Source of the DNA: Streptomyces erythrochromogenes
Lineage (GTDB): Bacteria > Actinomycetota > Actinomycetes > Streptomycetales > Streptomycetaceae
Direction of reading: 5' to 3'
Assembly (NCBI RefSeq): GCF_036170895.1
Contig: NZ_CP108036.1
Span: forward strand, 4,715,501-4,779,500
Length of the DNA stretch: 64,000 nucleotides
The notes under the pieces were generated by a model. That model did no database searches. It was not told the DNA's origin and was given only the letters and a program-made list of their open reading frames with translations. Numbering within the stretch: position 1 is the stretch's first letter; each line of letters begins with the position of its first letter. The translations under genes and the position numbers were made by a program. This document shows, piece by piece, positions 24,646-32,481 of this stretch.

Positions 24646-25388
24646 CGCGCCGCCCCCGCTGCCCCGATCGGGGCGGCCGGGCCGGTGCGGACGTCCGCGA
24701 CGATCTCCCCGTCCCGGATGTGCACCTGCCGCGGCAGGCTCGCCGCGATCTCGTTGTCGTGGGTGATCACGGCGATGGTGGCCCCGTCCCGGTTCAGTTC
24801 GTGCAGCAGCTCCATGACCGACTCGCCGGACGCCGTGTCCAGGGCGCCCGTCGGTTCGTCGGCCAGCAGCAGGTCCGGTGCGCCCGCCACCGCACGGGCG
24901 ATCGCCACGCGCTGCTTCTGGCCGCCGGACAGTTCGTGCGGCCGGTGGTCCATCCGGTCGCCGAGGCCGACCCGTTCCAGGGCGTGCGACGCCCGGCGGC
25001 CGCGCTCGGCCCGCGAGAGGCCGGAGTACAGCAGCCCCTCGGCGACGTTGGCGCGGGCGCTGATGCCCGGCACCAGGTGGAAGGACTGGAAGACGAAGCC
25101 GACGTGGCGGGACCGCAGGGCCGACAGCGAGCGGTCCGAGAGGGCCGCGATGTCGTGGCCGGCGATCCGTACCCCGCCCGCCGTCGGGCGGTCCAGGGTG
25201 CCGACGATGTGCAGCAGGGTGGACTTGCCGGAGCCCGACGGGCCGACGATGGCGAGGAGTTCGCCGCCGCCGATGCTGAGGTCGACCCCGCGCAGGGCCG
25301 TGACCCCGCCCGCGTACTCCTTGGTGACCCCGGTCAGCTCCACGACCGGCTGCGGGTGCGGGTCCGGATGAGTCGTCGTGGCCGTCAC
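24642..25388 (-). CDS. MacB-type ABC transporter ATP-binding protein
   Basis: The protein has 248 aa from GTG 25388, which overlaps the preceding stop as GTGA. All ABC motifs are present: Walker A GPSGSGKST (~47), Q-loop FVFQSFHLVP, signature LSGGQKQR, Walker B LLLADEPT and switch His in AVITHD. It belongs to the LolD/MacB/FtsE subfamily that partners FtsX permeases. Confidence 0.93.
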   Translation of the reverse strand: MTATTTHPDPHPQPVVELTGVTKEYAGGVTALRGVDLSIGGGELLAIVGPSGSGKSTLLHIVGTLDRPTAGGVRIAGHDIAALSDRSLSALRSRHVGFVFQSFHLVPGISARANVAEGLLYSGLSRAERGRRASHALERVGLGDRMDHRPHELSGGQKQRVAIARAVAGAPDLLLADEPTGALDTASGESVMELLHELNRDGATIAVITHDNEIAASLPRQVHIRDGEIVADVRTGPAAPIGAAGAAR

Positions 25389-26506
25389 AGCTTGGGGATC
25401 CCCACCTGCATGCCCTCCTCGAGGGCGTCGCCGGTCACCTCGACCCGGCCGTTGCCGAACATGCCCAGCTCGACGCGGACCTCGCGGGCCCGGCCGTCCT
25501 CCACGACCTGGACGCCGAAGCCGCCGCCCGCGAGGGCCAGCAGGGCGTTCACGGGCACGGAGAGCACGCCCTTGCGGGTCTCGCCGGTCAGGGCGACGGT
25601 CACCGGGGACTGGTCCGGGGCGGTGATCTCGGCCGGCTCGTCGAAGGTGACGACCACCTCGACCTTGGCCTTCTTGTCGCCCCCGCCCCCGGCCCCGGCC
25701 CCGCCCCCGCCGCCGCTCGCACCCGGGCCGCCGTTCTTGTCGTCGGGCCGGGCCCCGCCCACCGAGTCGATCTTCCCGATGGCGCTGCCGCCGCCCGGGA
25801 GCCGTACGGTGACCGGCTCGCCCGCCTTCGCCGCCGCCGCCTTCGCCGCATCCATCTGGAAGCGGACGATGCGCTCGGTGCCCGTGACCGTCAGCACCGG
25901 CTTGCCGGGCACCGCCTCGTCGCCGACCGCCGCGTCCTTCCCGCGCACCCGCTGCGGCCCCGAGGCGAAGGCGACGTCCTCCTTGCCGACCTCGCCCGTC
26001 TCCGCCGCCTTGTGCGCCTTCTGCCACCGCTTGACGGCCGTCGTCGTGCCCGCGGTGAAGAGCGGGTCCTCCGGGTCGAGCCCGGTGCCGTACCCGAGGG
26101 CGAGGAGGTTCCGCTTGAGCTGTTTGACGTCCTCGCCCTTGTCGCCGGCCTTCAGCTGCCGGTACATCGGCGTCACCCCGTACAGGAGCCGCACCGGCCG
26201 GCCGTTGACCTCGTACAGCTTCCCGTCCCGTTCGACGGCCGAGCCCTCGCCCGCGACCCACGTCAGGACGCCCGGGCCGCCGGCGTTCAGCTTGCGCTCC
26301 TGCGCGTAGCCGAGGGTGCCCTCGACCTGGAGGCCCGAGCTGAGGTCGCCGCGCTGCACCGGCGCGGTGGCCGGCGGCAGTCCGCCCGTGCGCCGCTCCT
26401 GCCCGCCGTCTCCGCGCTGCGGCTGGGCCGTGACGGCGTAGCCGCCGCCCGAGACGGCCAGTACGGCGGCCAGCGAGCCCAGCAGCCACTTGGCGCGCGT
26501 CCTCAT
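25385..26506 (-). CDS. Membrane-fusion/adaptor protein with peptidoglycan-binding domain
   Basis: The protein has 373 aa from ATG 26506 (ATGA overlap with the lipoprotein stop). An N-terminal anchor (WLLGSLAAVLAVSGGGYAV) is followed by a periplasmic-adaptor-type beta domain (VQRGDLSSGLQVEGTLGY). A PG_binding_1 domain lies at ~108-150 (LKAGDKGEDVKQLKRNLLALGYG, AVKRWQKAHK), then HlyD-like beta-barrel segments interrupted by a Gly-rich stretch (~245-260). Such proteins in Gram-positives link an MacB-like transporter to the cell wall. Confidence 0.88.
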   Translation of the reverse strand: MRTRAKWLLGSLAAVLAVSGGGYAVTAQPQRGDGGQERRTGGLPPATAPVQRGDLSSGLQVEGTLGYAQERKLNAGGPGVLTWVAGEGSAVERDGKLYEVNGRPVRLLYGVTPMYRQLKAGDKGEDVKQLKRNLLALGYGTGLDPEDPLFTAGTTTAVKRWQKAHKAAETGEVGKEDVAFASGPQRVRGKDAAVGDEAVPGKPVLTVTGTERIVRFQMDAAKAAAAKAGEPVTVRLPGGGSAIGKIDSVGGARPDDKNGGPGASGGGGGAGAGGGGDKKAKVEVVVTFDEPAEITAPDQSPVTVALTGETRKGVLSVPVNALLALAGGGFGVQVVEDGRAREVRVELGMFGNGRVEVTGDALEEGMQVGIPKL

Positions 26507-27006
26507 CGGGCCGCTTCGCACTTCTTCTGGGCCTCCTCGAAGGCCTTCTCCTGACCCTTGGGGATCTCCACGGCGCTCCGGGCGCCGCCCTGGTACTCGG
26601 GGTCCTTCAGGGCGACGCCGTTCTCGCGCATGCACCGGATCCACGTGAGTTCCCTGTCCTTCTCCTCCTGCGTGGGTTCCTTGCCGGAGCCGGGGCCCTG
26701 CATCCCGCACGCCTTCATCGCCTCCTGCATCTTCTGCGGGTCGGCGCCGCCGCCCAGGGTCATCCCGCGCGGGTCCTGGCCGGGCTCGGGGTCGGGCACG
26801 TCTATGCCGTGCTCGCGCAGGCACTGGCGCATCTTCACGGCGCGGTCGGCGTCCGCGCCGGCCCCGCTGGTGCTGTTGCTGCCGCCGCTGCTGCTGCCGC
26901 TCGCGGAGCCGTCCTCGCCGTTCGAGGAGTCGTTCGCGCAGGCCGTCGCGAACAGGGTCAGCCCGGTGACGACCGCGGCCGTGGACATGATGAGGGATCG
27001 GTTCAT
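26503..27006 (-). CDS. Lipoprotein with duplicated Cys motif, export-system component
   Basis: The protein has 167 aa from ATG 27006. A lipobox (LFATAC, Cys23) is followed by a Ser/Gly-rich spacer. The mature part contains the same motif twice, MRQCLREHGIDVPDPE and IRCMRENGVALKDPE, plus two more Cys (MKACGM and KKCEAAR), enough for two disulfides. It is the first gene of the operon lipoprotein - adaptor - ATPase - permease, all with 4-bp overlaps. It is probably a surface sensor or substrate-binding subunit; the name is by context. Confidence 0.85.
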   Translation of the reverse strand: MNRSLIMSTAAVVTGLTLFATACANDSSNGEDGSASGSSSGGSNSTSGAGADADRAVKMRQCLREHGIDVPDPEPGQDPRGMTLGGGADPQKMQEAMKACGMQGPGSGKEPTQEEKDRELTWIRCMRENGVALKDPEYQGGARSAVEIPKGQEKAFEEAQKKCEAAR

Positions 27007-27023
27007 GGGCCCGAGCCTGCGGT

Positions 27024-27036
27024 GAAAGGGCCTTTC
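27024..27036. promoter_or_regulatory. Palindrome in the divergent promoter of the export operon and its two-component system
   Basis: GAAAGG-G-CCTTTC lies in the 90-bp region between the lipoprotein start (27006) and the response-regulator start (27097). It is a candidate binding site for the adjacent regulator. Confidence 0.35.
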
Positions 27037-27096
27037 GCTTCCCTCTCGCACCCTGCTTACAACGGCGAAACACCGACCTCCGGTAAAGAGGACGGC

Positions 27097-27759
27097 ATGC
27101 GCGTACTGGTGGTGGAGGACGAGGAATTCCTCCGGGAGATGATCGCCGAGGGGCTTCGCCGCGACGCGCTCGCCGTCGACGAGGCGAGCGACGGCCTGGA
27201 GGCGCTGCGGCGCCTGCGCCTGGGCGAGTACGACGTCATGGTGCTGGACCGGGACCTGCCGGGCCTGCACGGCGACGAGGTCTGCCGCCAGGTCGTGCGG
27301 ATGCGGCTGCTGACCCGCGTCCTGATGCTCACCGCCTCGGGGACCGTGCGCGACCGCGTCGAGGGCCTCGGCCTGGGCGCGGACGACTACCTCACCAAGC
27401 CGTTCGCCTACGACGAGCTCCTCGCCCGGGTCCTGGCGCTGGGCCGGCGCGCCCGCCCCGCCCTGCCGCCCGTGCTGGAGCGCGCGGGCGTCGCCGTCGA
27501 CACCGCCCGGCGGAGCGCGACCCGGGACGGGCACCGGCTCGCGCTGTCGCGCAAGGAGTTCGCGGTGCTGGAGGCGCTGCTGCGCGCCGAGGGCGCCGTG
27601 GTCGGCAACGACGACCTGATCGAGCAGGTGTGGGAGGAGGGCACCAGCTACTCCACCAACGCCGTCCGCGTCACCCTCAGCAAGCTCCGCGCCAAGCTGG
27701 GCGAGCCGCCGCTGATCGAGACCGTGCCGGGCGCGGGCTACCGGATCGCGGCCCGGTGA
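27097..27759 (+). CDS. OmpR-family response regulator
   Basis: The protein has 220 aa from ATG 27097. The receiver domain has acidic pocket VVEDEE, phospho-acceptor Asp51 (VMVLDRDLPG), TASG and Lys101 (LTKPF). The C-terminal winged helix shows LSRKEFAVLEALL, YSTNAVRVTLSKLRAKLG and VPGAGYRI. It overlaps the kinase by GTGA and is divergent from the MacAB-like operon, so it most likely controls that operon, as in BceRS/VraRS-type pairs. Confidence 0.93.
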   Translation: MRVLVVEDEEFLREMIAEGLRRDALAVDEASDGLEALRRLRLGEYDVMVLDRDLPGLHGDEVCRQVVRMRLLTRVLMLTASGTVRDRVEGLGLGADDYLTKPFAYDELLARVLALGRRARPALPPVLERAGVAVDTARRSATRDGHRLALSRKEFAVLEALLRAEGAVVGNDDLIEQVWEEGTSYSTNAVRVTLSKLRAKLGEPPLIETVPGAGYRIAAR

Positions 27760-29054
27760 AGGGCCTCCCCAAGGCCCTGCGAGCCCTGCGGCTCCCGCGG
27801 GCCCTGCGGCTCCCGCGCGTCCTGCGCACCGAGCGCGGCCGCCTGACCGCCCTGTACGGCTCGCTGTTGCTCCTGGCCGGCGGCGGTCTGGTCGCGCTGG
27901 TCTACGTCATGGTCGGCCAGGGGCTGTACGCGAGCGTCAGCGGGGCCGTCCGCACCGTCAGCCCGGCTTACGTCCTGCCCTCGCCCGGCGCCTCGCCCGG
28001 CCAGTTGCTGAAGCCGCGCCCCCCGTACGAGCCGGCGCAGCGGCGACCGCCGGGCGAGGCGCCCACCGCCGAGGAGCTGAAGGGCTACGCCTACACCCAG
28101 AACCTCTCGGACGCCGTCACCGAGGCGACCCGCCACCGGCTGCTGGTGTACTCGCTGCTCGCCCTGGCCGTCTTCGCCGTGCTGTCCATCTGGCTCGCCT
28201 GGTGGATGGCCGGCCGGGTGCTGCGCCCGGTCGGCGTGATCACCGGGACCGCGCGCCGCCTGTCCGGGGAGAACCTGCACGAGCGGATCTCCCTCGACGC
28301 GCCGCCCGGCGAGCTCAAGGAGCTGGCCGACACCTTCGACGCGATGCTGGGCCGGATGGAGCAGCTGGTCTCCGCGCAGCGGCGGTTCGCGGCGAACGCG
28401 GCACACGAGCTGCGCACCCCGCTGGCCGTGCAGCGGGCGGCGGCCGAGATCGGGCTGGCCGGGGACCCGCCGCCGGAGAAGGTCGCCCGGATCCGCGCCA
28501 AGCTGATCGGTGTCGCCGACTCCAGCGAGCACCTCATCGAGTCGCTGCTGCTCCTCGCGGTCTCGGAGCAGGGGCTGGAGTCGACGGGGCCGGTGGACCT
28601 GGCGGAGCTCGCGGCCGCCGAGCTGGCGGCCTGCCCGCAGGCGGGCCTGACGGTCGTACGGACCTTCGCGCCGCTGGTCGTGACGGGCGACCGGGTGCTG
28701 CTGGGCCACCTGCTGCGGAACCTGCTGATGAATGCGGTGCGTCACAACCGCGCGGAGGGCCGGATCGCCGTGTCCACCTCTGCGGACGGGGAACTGACGG
28801 TGTGCAACACCGGCCCGGTGATCGATCCGGCGGACGTGCCGGGCCTCCTGGAGCCCTTCCGCAGGCGCGCCGAACGGCAGCACACCGCAGGTGAGGGCGC
28901 CGGGTTGGGCCTTTCGATCGCCGCGTCGATCGCCCGGGCGCACGAGGCGGAGCTGACGGCCGGCGCCAACCCGGGACCGGAGGGCGGCCTGACGGTCCGT
29001 GTCCGCTTCCCGGTGCCCGGCGTGGCGCGCACATCGCGGACAAACCGGGTCTGA
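27756..29054 (+). CDS. Sensor histidine kinase
   Basis: The protein has 432 aa from GTG 27756. TM1 (LYGSLLLLAGGGLVALVYVMV) and TM2 (LLVYSLLALAVFAVLSIWLAWW) flank an ~80-aa Pro-rich extracytoplasmic loop. Then come HAMP, HisKA with phospho-His ~217 (AAHELRTPLAVQ), and HATPase with the N box (NLLMNAVRHN) and G box (GEGAGLGLSIA). The N-terminus has short Leu/Arg/Pro repeats (ALRLPRALRLPRVLR). It pairs with the response regulator upstream. Confidence 0.93.
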   Translation: MKGLPKALRALRLPRALRLPRVLRTERGRLTALYGSLLLLAGGGLVALVYVMVGQGLYASVSGAVRTVSPAYVLPSPGASPGQLLKPRPPYEPAQRRPPGEAPTAEELKGYAYTQNLSDAVTEATRHRLLVYSLLALAVFAVLSIWLAWWMAGRVLRPVGVITGTARRLSGENLHERISLDAPPGELKELADTFDAMLGRMEQLVSAQRRFAANAAHELRTPLAVQRAAAEIGLAGDPPPEKVARIRAKLIGVADSSEHLIESLLLLAVSEQGLESTGPVDLAELAAAELAACPQAGLTVVRTFAPLVVTGDRVLLGHLLRNLLMNAVRHNRAEGRIAVSTSADGELTVCNTGPVIDPADVPGLLEPFRRRAERQHTAGEGAGLGLSIAASIARAHEAELTAGANPGPEGGLTVRVRFPVPGVARTSRTNRV

Positions 29055-29080
29055 AGGTGCGCTGATGTACGGTCGGGTGA

Positions 29081-29887
29081 ATGAGCAAGCACGCCCGAGC
29101 ACGCTCCCGCCCCGCCCGTACGAACCGTCGTGCGGCGCGCCGCGCCGCGCTCGCCGCCACCCTCGGCCTGGTGACCTTCACGGCCGGGTGGGTGTACGTC
29201 GCCCAGGATCCGGAACAGGCCGCGGGCGCGGCGCAGGCCAGTACGGACTCCCGCCCGCAGCCCGTGGACCGGGTGGCGCGCGACACCCCGCGGTCGCCCA
29301 CGCAGGGCCTGACCGGGATCAGCGAACAGACGCGGGCGAGGATCCCGGCCGAGTCCCGTCAGCTCATCCTGGTCACCGGCAGGGCCGTGGACTCCTCGGA
29401 GTCCACCGCCACCCTGTACACCCGTCCCCAGGCCGGGGCCGACTGGGTCAAGGCCGAGAGCTGGCCGGCGCGCAACGGGGCCAGGGGCTGGTCCACGGAG
29501 CGCACGTACGGCGACCTGACCTCGCCCCAGGGCGTCTTCGCGCTGACCGACGCGGGCGGCCTGCTGTCCCCGCCGCCGGGCACGCGGCTCCCGTACGACG
29601 AGGACCGGGGCTTCGTCGCCACCGGCCGCGGGGTGAACGGGGAGTCCCTGGTGGGCTCTTTCGACTACGTCGTGGCCATCGACTTCAACCGCCGCCCGGG
29701 CCATTCCCCGCTGGACCCGGTCAAGCCGGACGGTGAGGACAGGGGCGGCAACATCTGGCTGCACGTGGACCACGACGGCCCCTCCCAGGGCTGCGTCGGC
29801 ATCCCGAAGGAGGCCATGCGCAAGGTCCTGGAGACCCTGGACCCGGCGGCGAAGCCGGTCATCGTGATGGGGCCGGAAGGCTTCTGA
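29081..29887 (+). CDS. L,D-transpeptidase (YkuD) family protein
   Basis: This 268-aa protein has a twin-Arg-rich N-terminus and an uncleaved-looking anchor (AALAATLGLVTFTAGWVYV). The C-terminal YkuD domain holds the catalytic motif HVDHDGPSQGCVGI, with Cys at ~237 and upstream His. These enzymes form 3-3 peptidoglycan crosslinks or attach proteins to the wall. It follows the envelope-stress two-component genes by 27 bp and may be read through with them. Its 3' end overlaps the next, convergent gene by 29 bp. Confidence 0.88.
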   Translation: MSKHARARSRPARTNRRAARRAALAATLGLVTFTAGWVYVAQDPEQAAGAAQASTDSRPQPVDRVARDTPRSPTQGLTGISEQTRARIPAESRQLILVTGRAVDSSESTATLYTRPQAGADWVKAESWPARNGARGWSTERTYGDLTSPQGVFALTDAGGLLSPPPGTRLPYDEDRGFVATGRGVNGESLVGSFDYVVAIDFNRRPGHSPLDPVKPDGEDRGGNIWLHVDHDGPSQGCVGIPKEAMRKVLETLDPAAKPVIVMGPEGF

Positions 29888-30500
29888 CGCGGCGTCCGCG
29901 CAGCAGCAGACCGATGTAGGCCAGGTCGAAGACGCTGCACAGGATCCCGAGACCGAGGATGAACGGAGCGTCTTCGATCACCCCGAAGAGCAGGGTCGGG
30001 GCCAGCGTCCCGAGCCATTTGGCGACGGCGATGGTCAGGGATTGGCCCTGCGGGCCCTGCCGGGCGGCGTACATCGCGATGAACAGGCCGGACATCAGCA
30101 GGTTCTGCAGGAAGGCCGAGTAGCGGGTCGCGTCGTGCATCCCGAAATGCGCGAGGAACAGCCACTGCACGGCGAAGCCGGTGGCGAAGAGCAGCGCCGA
30201 CCAGCCGGCGAAGAGGGGCCGGGTCACGAACTCCGGCAGTCCGGCGCGCCCGAAGCGCAGGTACGTCCAGATGATCACGACGTCGGCCGTGGCCCACACG
30301 ACGTTGACCACGCCCTGGGGCGAGAGCTCCTCCCGGAACTCCAGGACCGCGTAGGTCGCCTCCCAGGCGAAGTTCAGCGCGAGCGCGGCGACCGGCATCG
30401 CGTACGTCCGGTCCCGCAGCCCGACGCGGATCGCCTCCACGTACACGACCGTCCAGGCGATCCCGCTGACGAGCGTGAGCATCAGATCCATCCGCCGCAC
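29859..30500 (-). CDS. PaxB/Pyr4-like integral membrane protein (transmembrane-type terpene cyclase family)
   Basis: This 213-aa protein is almost entirely membrane-embedded, with about seven helices. TM2 reads ALALNFAWEATYAVLEF and TM7 reads ILCSVFDLAYIGLLL. An acidic residue in each of these helices (the Glu of NFAWE, the Asp of VFDLAY) is the signature of the PaxB/Pyr4 family, in which fungal members cyclise prenylated polyketides or indoles. Actinobacterial relatives are mostly uncharacterised. No prenyltransferase or epoxidase is adjacent, so a terpene-cyclase role is only a family-based guess. ATG 30500 or 30491 could start it. Confidence 0.7.
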   Translation of the reverse strand: MRRMDLMLTLVSGIAWTVVYVEAIRVGLRDRTYAMPVAALALNFAWEATYAVLEFREELSPQGVVNVVWATADVVIIWTYLRFGRAGLPEFVTRPLFAGWSALLFATGFAVQWLFLAHFGMHDATRYSAFLQNLLMSGLFIAMYAARQGPQGQSLTIAVAKWLGTLAPTLLFGVIEDAPFILGLGILCSVFDLAYIGLLLRGRRVRSLPAPSR

Positions 30501-30566
30501 CCTAGGGGGTGCGCCCCGGGCGGGGAAGGCGCGCGTCCTGAGCGCCCGTGCTGACCGCCCCCTTGT

Positions 30567-30581
30567 CTGACGGGCCGTCAG
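30567..30581. promoter_or_regulatory. TetR-type operator, site 5
   Basis: CTGACG-GGC-CGTCAG has perfect arms. It lies 61 bp upstream of the LLM oxidoreductase start (30643) and 66 bp upstream of the divergent membrane protein (30500). Confidence 0.7.
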
Positions 30582-30642
30582 GTATCACGATGGCCCGGCA
30601 CCGATATGACGAATCGGCAGACGAAGGCGAGGCGGGCCCGCC

Positions 30643-31590
30643 ATGGCGCGCGTGTTTCCGGAAGGTCGGCTGGTCTACGGGATGCAGCTCCCGGTCCAGT
30701 CGCAGAGCACCATCTACGCCGAACCCTGGGAGGCGTCGGCCGACGCCGCCGATCTCGCCGAGATCGCGCGGGCCGCCGACCGGTCCGGCTTCGCATACCT
30801 GGCCACCTGCGACCACGTGGCGATCCCGCGGCGGCTCGCGGGAGCCATGAGCACCGTCTGGTACGACCCGGTGGCCACGCTGTCCTTCCTCGCCGGGGTC
30901 ACCGAGCACGTGCGGCTGCTGAGCCACGTGGCGATCCTCGGCCTGCGCCACCCGCTGATCAGCGCCAAGCAGTACGCCACCCTCGACCACCTCTCCGGAG
31001 GCCGGCTGATCCTCGGCGTCGGCGCCGGCCACGTCCAGGAGGAGTTCGAGGCCCTCGGCGTGGACTTCGCGCGCCGCGGCGCCGTCCTCGACGAGACCCT
31101 GGACGCGCTGCGGGCGGCGCTGGGGCCCGAGGAGTACCCGGAGTTCGAGGGCGGGCGGTTCTCCTTCAAGGACCTCGGACAGCTGCCCCGGCCCGCCCAG
31201 GAGCGGATCCCCGTCTGGGTGGGCGGCTCCTCGCCCGCGGCCGTCCGCCGGGCCGCCGTCCGCGGGGACGGCTGGCTCCCGCAGGGCGACCCGCGCGACC
31301 GGCTCCCGGCACAGATCGCCCGCATCGCGCAGCTGCGCGCCGAGGCCGGCGTCACCGGCCCCTTCGAGGTCGGCGCGATCACCGAGGCGCTGTACGTCGG
31401 CGAGCCCGGCTGGGACACCGGCCGCCGCACCCTCACCGGCAAGGCGGAGGCGCTCGCCGAATCCCTGCGCGAGTACGGGGCGCTCGGCGTGGACCAGATC
31501 CAGGTCCGCTTCCGCAGCCGCGACCGCGCCGAGCTCGTCGACCAGATCACCGCCTTCGGGGCCGAAGTCGCCCCGCACCTCAACGACTAG
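30643..31590 (+). CDS. LLM-class F420-dependent oxidoreductase
   Basis: This 315-aa TIM-barrel protein of the luciferase-like superfamily shows ADRSGFAYLATCDHVAIP, WYDPVATLSFLAGVTEHVRLLSHVAILGLRHP (split here by strand), LDHLSGGRLILGVGAGH and IPVWVGGSSPAAVRRAA. The bulge between strand 3 and the following helix and the GVGAGH loop fit F420 rather than FMN binding. It is the first gene of a run LLM-SDR-LLM-amidohydrolase-ALDH and is headed by operator site 5. The substrate is probably a hydroxyl or keto intermediate of a lipid or steroid-like pathway. Confidence 0.88.
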   Translation: MARVFPEGRLVYGMQLPVQSQSTIYAEPWEASADAADLAEIARAADRSGFAYLATCDHVAIPRRLAGAMSTVWYDPVATLSFLAGVTEHVRLLSHVAILGLRHPLISAKQYATLDHLSGGRLILGVGAGHVQEEFEALGVDFARRGAVLDETLDALRAALGPEEYPEFEGGRFSFKDLGQLPRPAQERIPVWVGGSSPAAVRRAAVRGDGWLPQGDPRDRLPAQIARIAQLRAEAGVTGPFEVGAITEALYVGEPGWDTGRRTLTGKAEALAESLREYGALGVDQIQVRFRSRDRAELVDQITAFGAEVAPHLND

Positions 31591-31600
31591 GAGCACGGGC

Positions 31601-32386
31601 ATGGGCAAGCTGGACGGGCGCGTCGTCATCGTCACCGGTGCGGCGCGCGGCCAGGGCGAGCAGGAGGCGCGGCTCTTCGCCGCCGAGGGTGCCAAGGTGC
31701 TCCTCGGGGACGTGCTGGACGAACAGGGCGCGGCGGTGGCCAAGGAGATCGGCGAGGACCGGGCCCGGTACGTGCGGATGGACGTGAGCCGGGAGGAGGA
31801 CTGGGCGGCCGCGGTCGCCGCCGCCAAGGAGGCCTTCGGGCGGGTCGACGGCCTGGTCAACAACGCCGGCATCCTGCGCTTCAACGAGCTGGCCTCGACC
31901 CCGCTGGAGGAGTTCCGGCAGGTGGTCGAGGTCAACCAGGTGGGCGCCTTTCTCGGCATCAAGGCGGTGGCGCCCGAGATCGAGGCGGCCGGCGGCGGCA
32001 CCATCGTCAACACCTCCTCCTACACCGGCCTGACGGGCATGGCGTACGTCGGCGCCTACGCCGCGACCAAGGCGGCCATCCTGGGTCTGACCCGGGTGGC
32101 CGCGCTGGAGCTCGCGGCCAAGGGGATCCGGGTCAACGCGATGTGCCCGGGCGCGGTGGACACCCCGATGGCCAACCCCGGCCTGCTGGACCCCGCGAAC
32201 ATGACCGACGAGGCCCGTGACGCCATGGCGGAGCTCTACCGGCGGGTGGTCCCGATGGGGCGGGTGGGCCGACCGGAGGAGATCGCCAGGCTGGCGCTCT
32301 TCCTGACCGGCGAGGACTCCTCGTACATCACCGGCCAGCCGTTCGTCATCGACGGCGGCTGGATGGCGGGCGTCAGCATTCTCTGA
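31601..32386 (+). CDS. SDR-family oxidoreductase (hydroxysteroid dehydrogenase-like)
   Basis: This 261-aa classical SDR has the NAD loop TGAARGQG, NNAG, catalytic Ser in NTSSYTGL and YxxxK in YAATKAA (~153-157), and ends FVIDGGWMAG. The sequence style (MGKLDGRVVIVTGAARGQGEQEA) is close to 3-alpha/20-beta-hydroxysteroid dehydrogenases. It starts 10 bp after the LLM gene, in the same operon, and would oxidise or reduce a ring or side-chain alcohol. Confidence 0.92.
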   Translation: MGKLDGRVVIVTGAARGQGEQEARLFAAEGAKVLLGDVLDEQGAAVAKEIGEDRARYVRMDVSREEDWAAAVAAAKEAFGRVDGLVNNAGILRFNELASTPLEEFRQVVEVNQVGAFLGIKAVAPEIEAAGGGTIVNTSSYTGLTGMAYVGAYAATKAAILGLTRVAALELAAKGIRVNAMCPGAVDTPMANPGLLDPANMTDEARDAMAELYRRVVPMGRVGRPEEIARLALFLTGEDSSYITGQPFVIDGGWMAGVSIL

Positions 32387-32389
32387 TGA

Positions 32390-32408
32390 AGCGTCAGGTA
32401 TTGACGCT
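32390..32408. promoter_or_regulatory. Everted half-site repeat upstream of operator site 6
   Basis: AGCGTCA-GGTAT-TGACGCT is a perfect 7-bp inverted repeat built of the same TGACG half-sites in reversed order. TTGACG (32401-32406) could also be a -35 hexamer for the next gene. Confidence 0.4.
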
Positions 32409-32443
32409 CGCACCCTCGCGGTGGAACAGTCGAGACATCGAAT

Positions 32444-32458
32444 CTGACGGAACGTCAG
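32444..32458. promoter_or_regulatory. TetR-type operator, site 6
   Basis: CTGACG-GAA-CGTCAG has perfect arms, extended by flanking T and A. It lies 23 bp upstream of the TTG start at 32482 and suggests that this gene has its own promoter inside the run. Confidence 0.72.
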
Positions 32459-32481
32459 AAACAAAAGGACGGTGAACCCCC

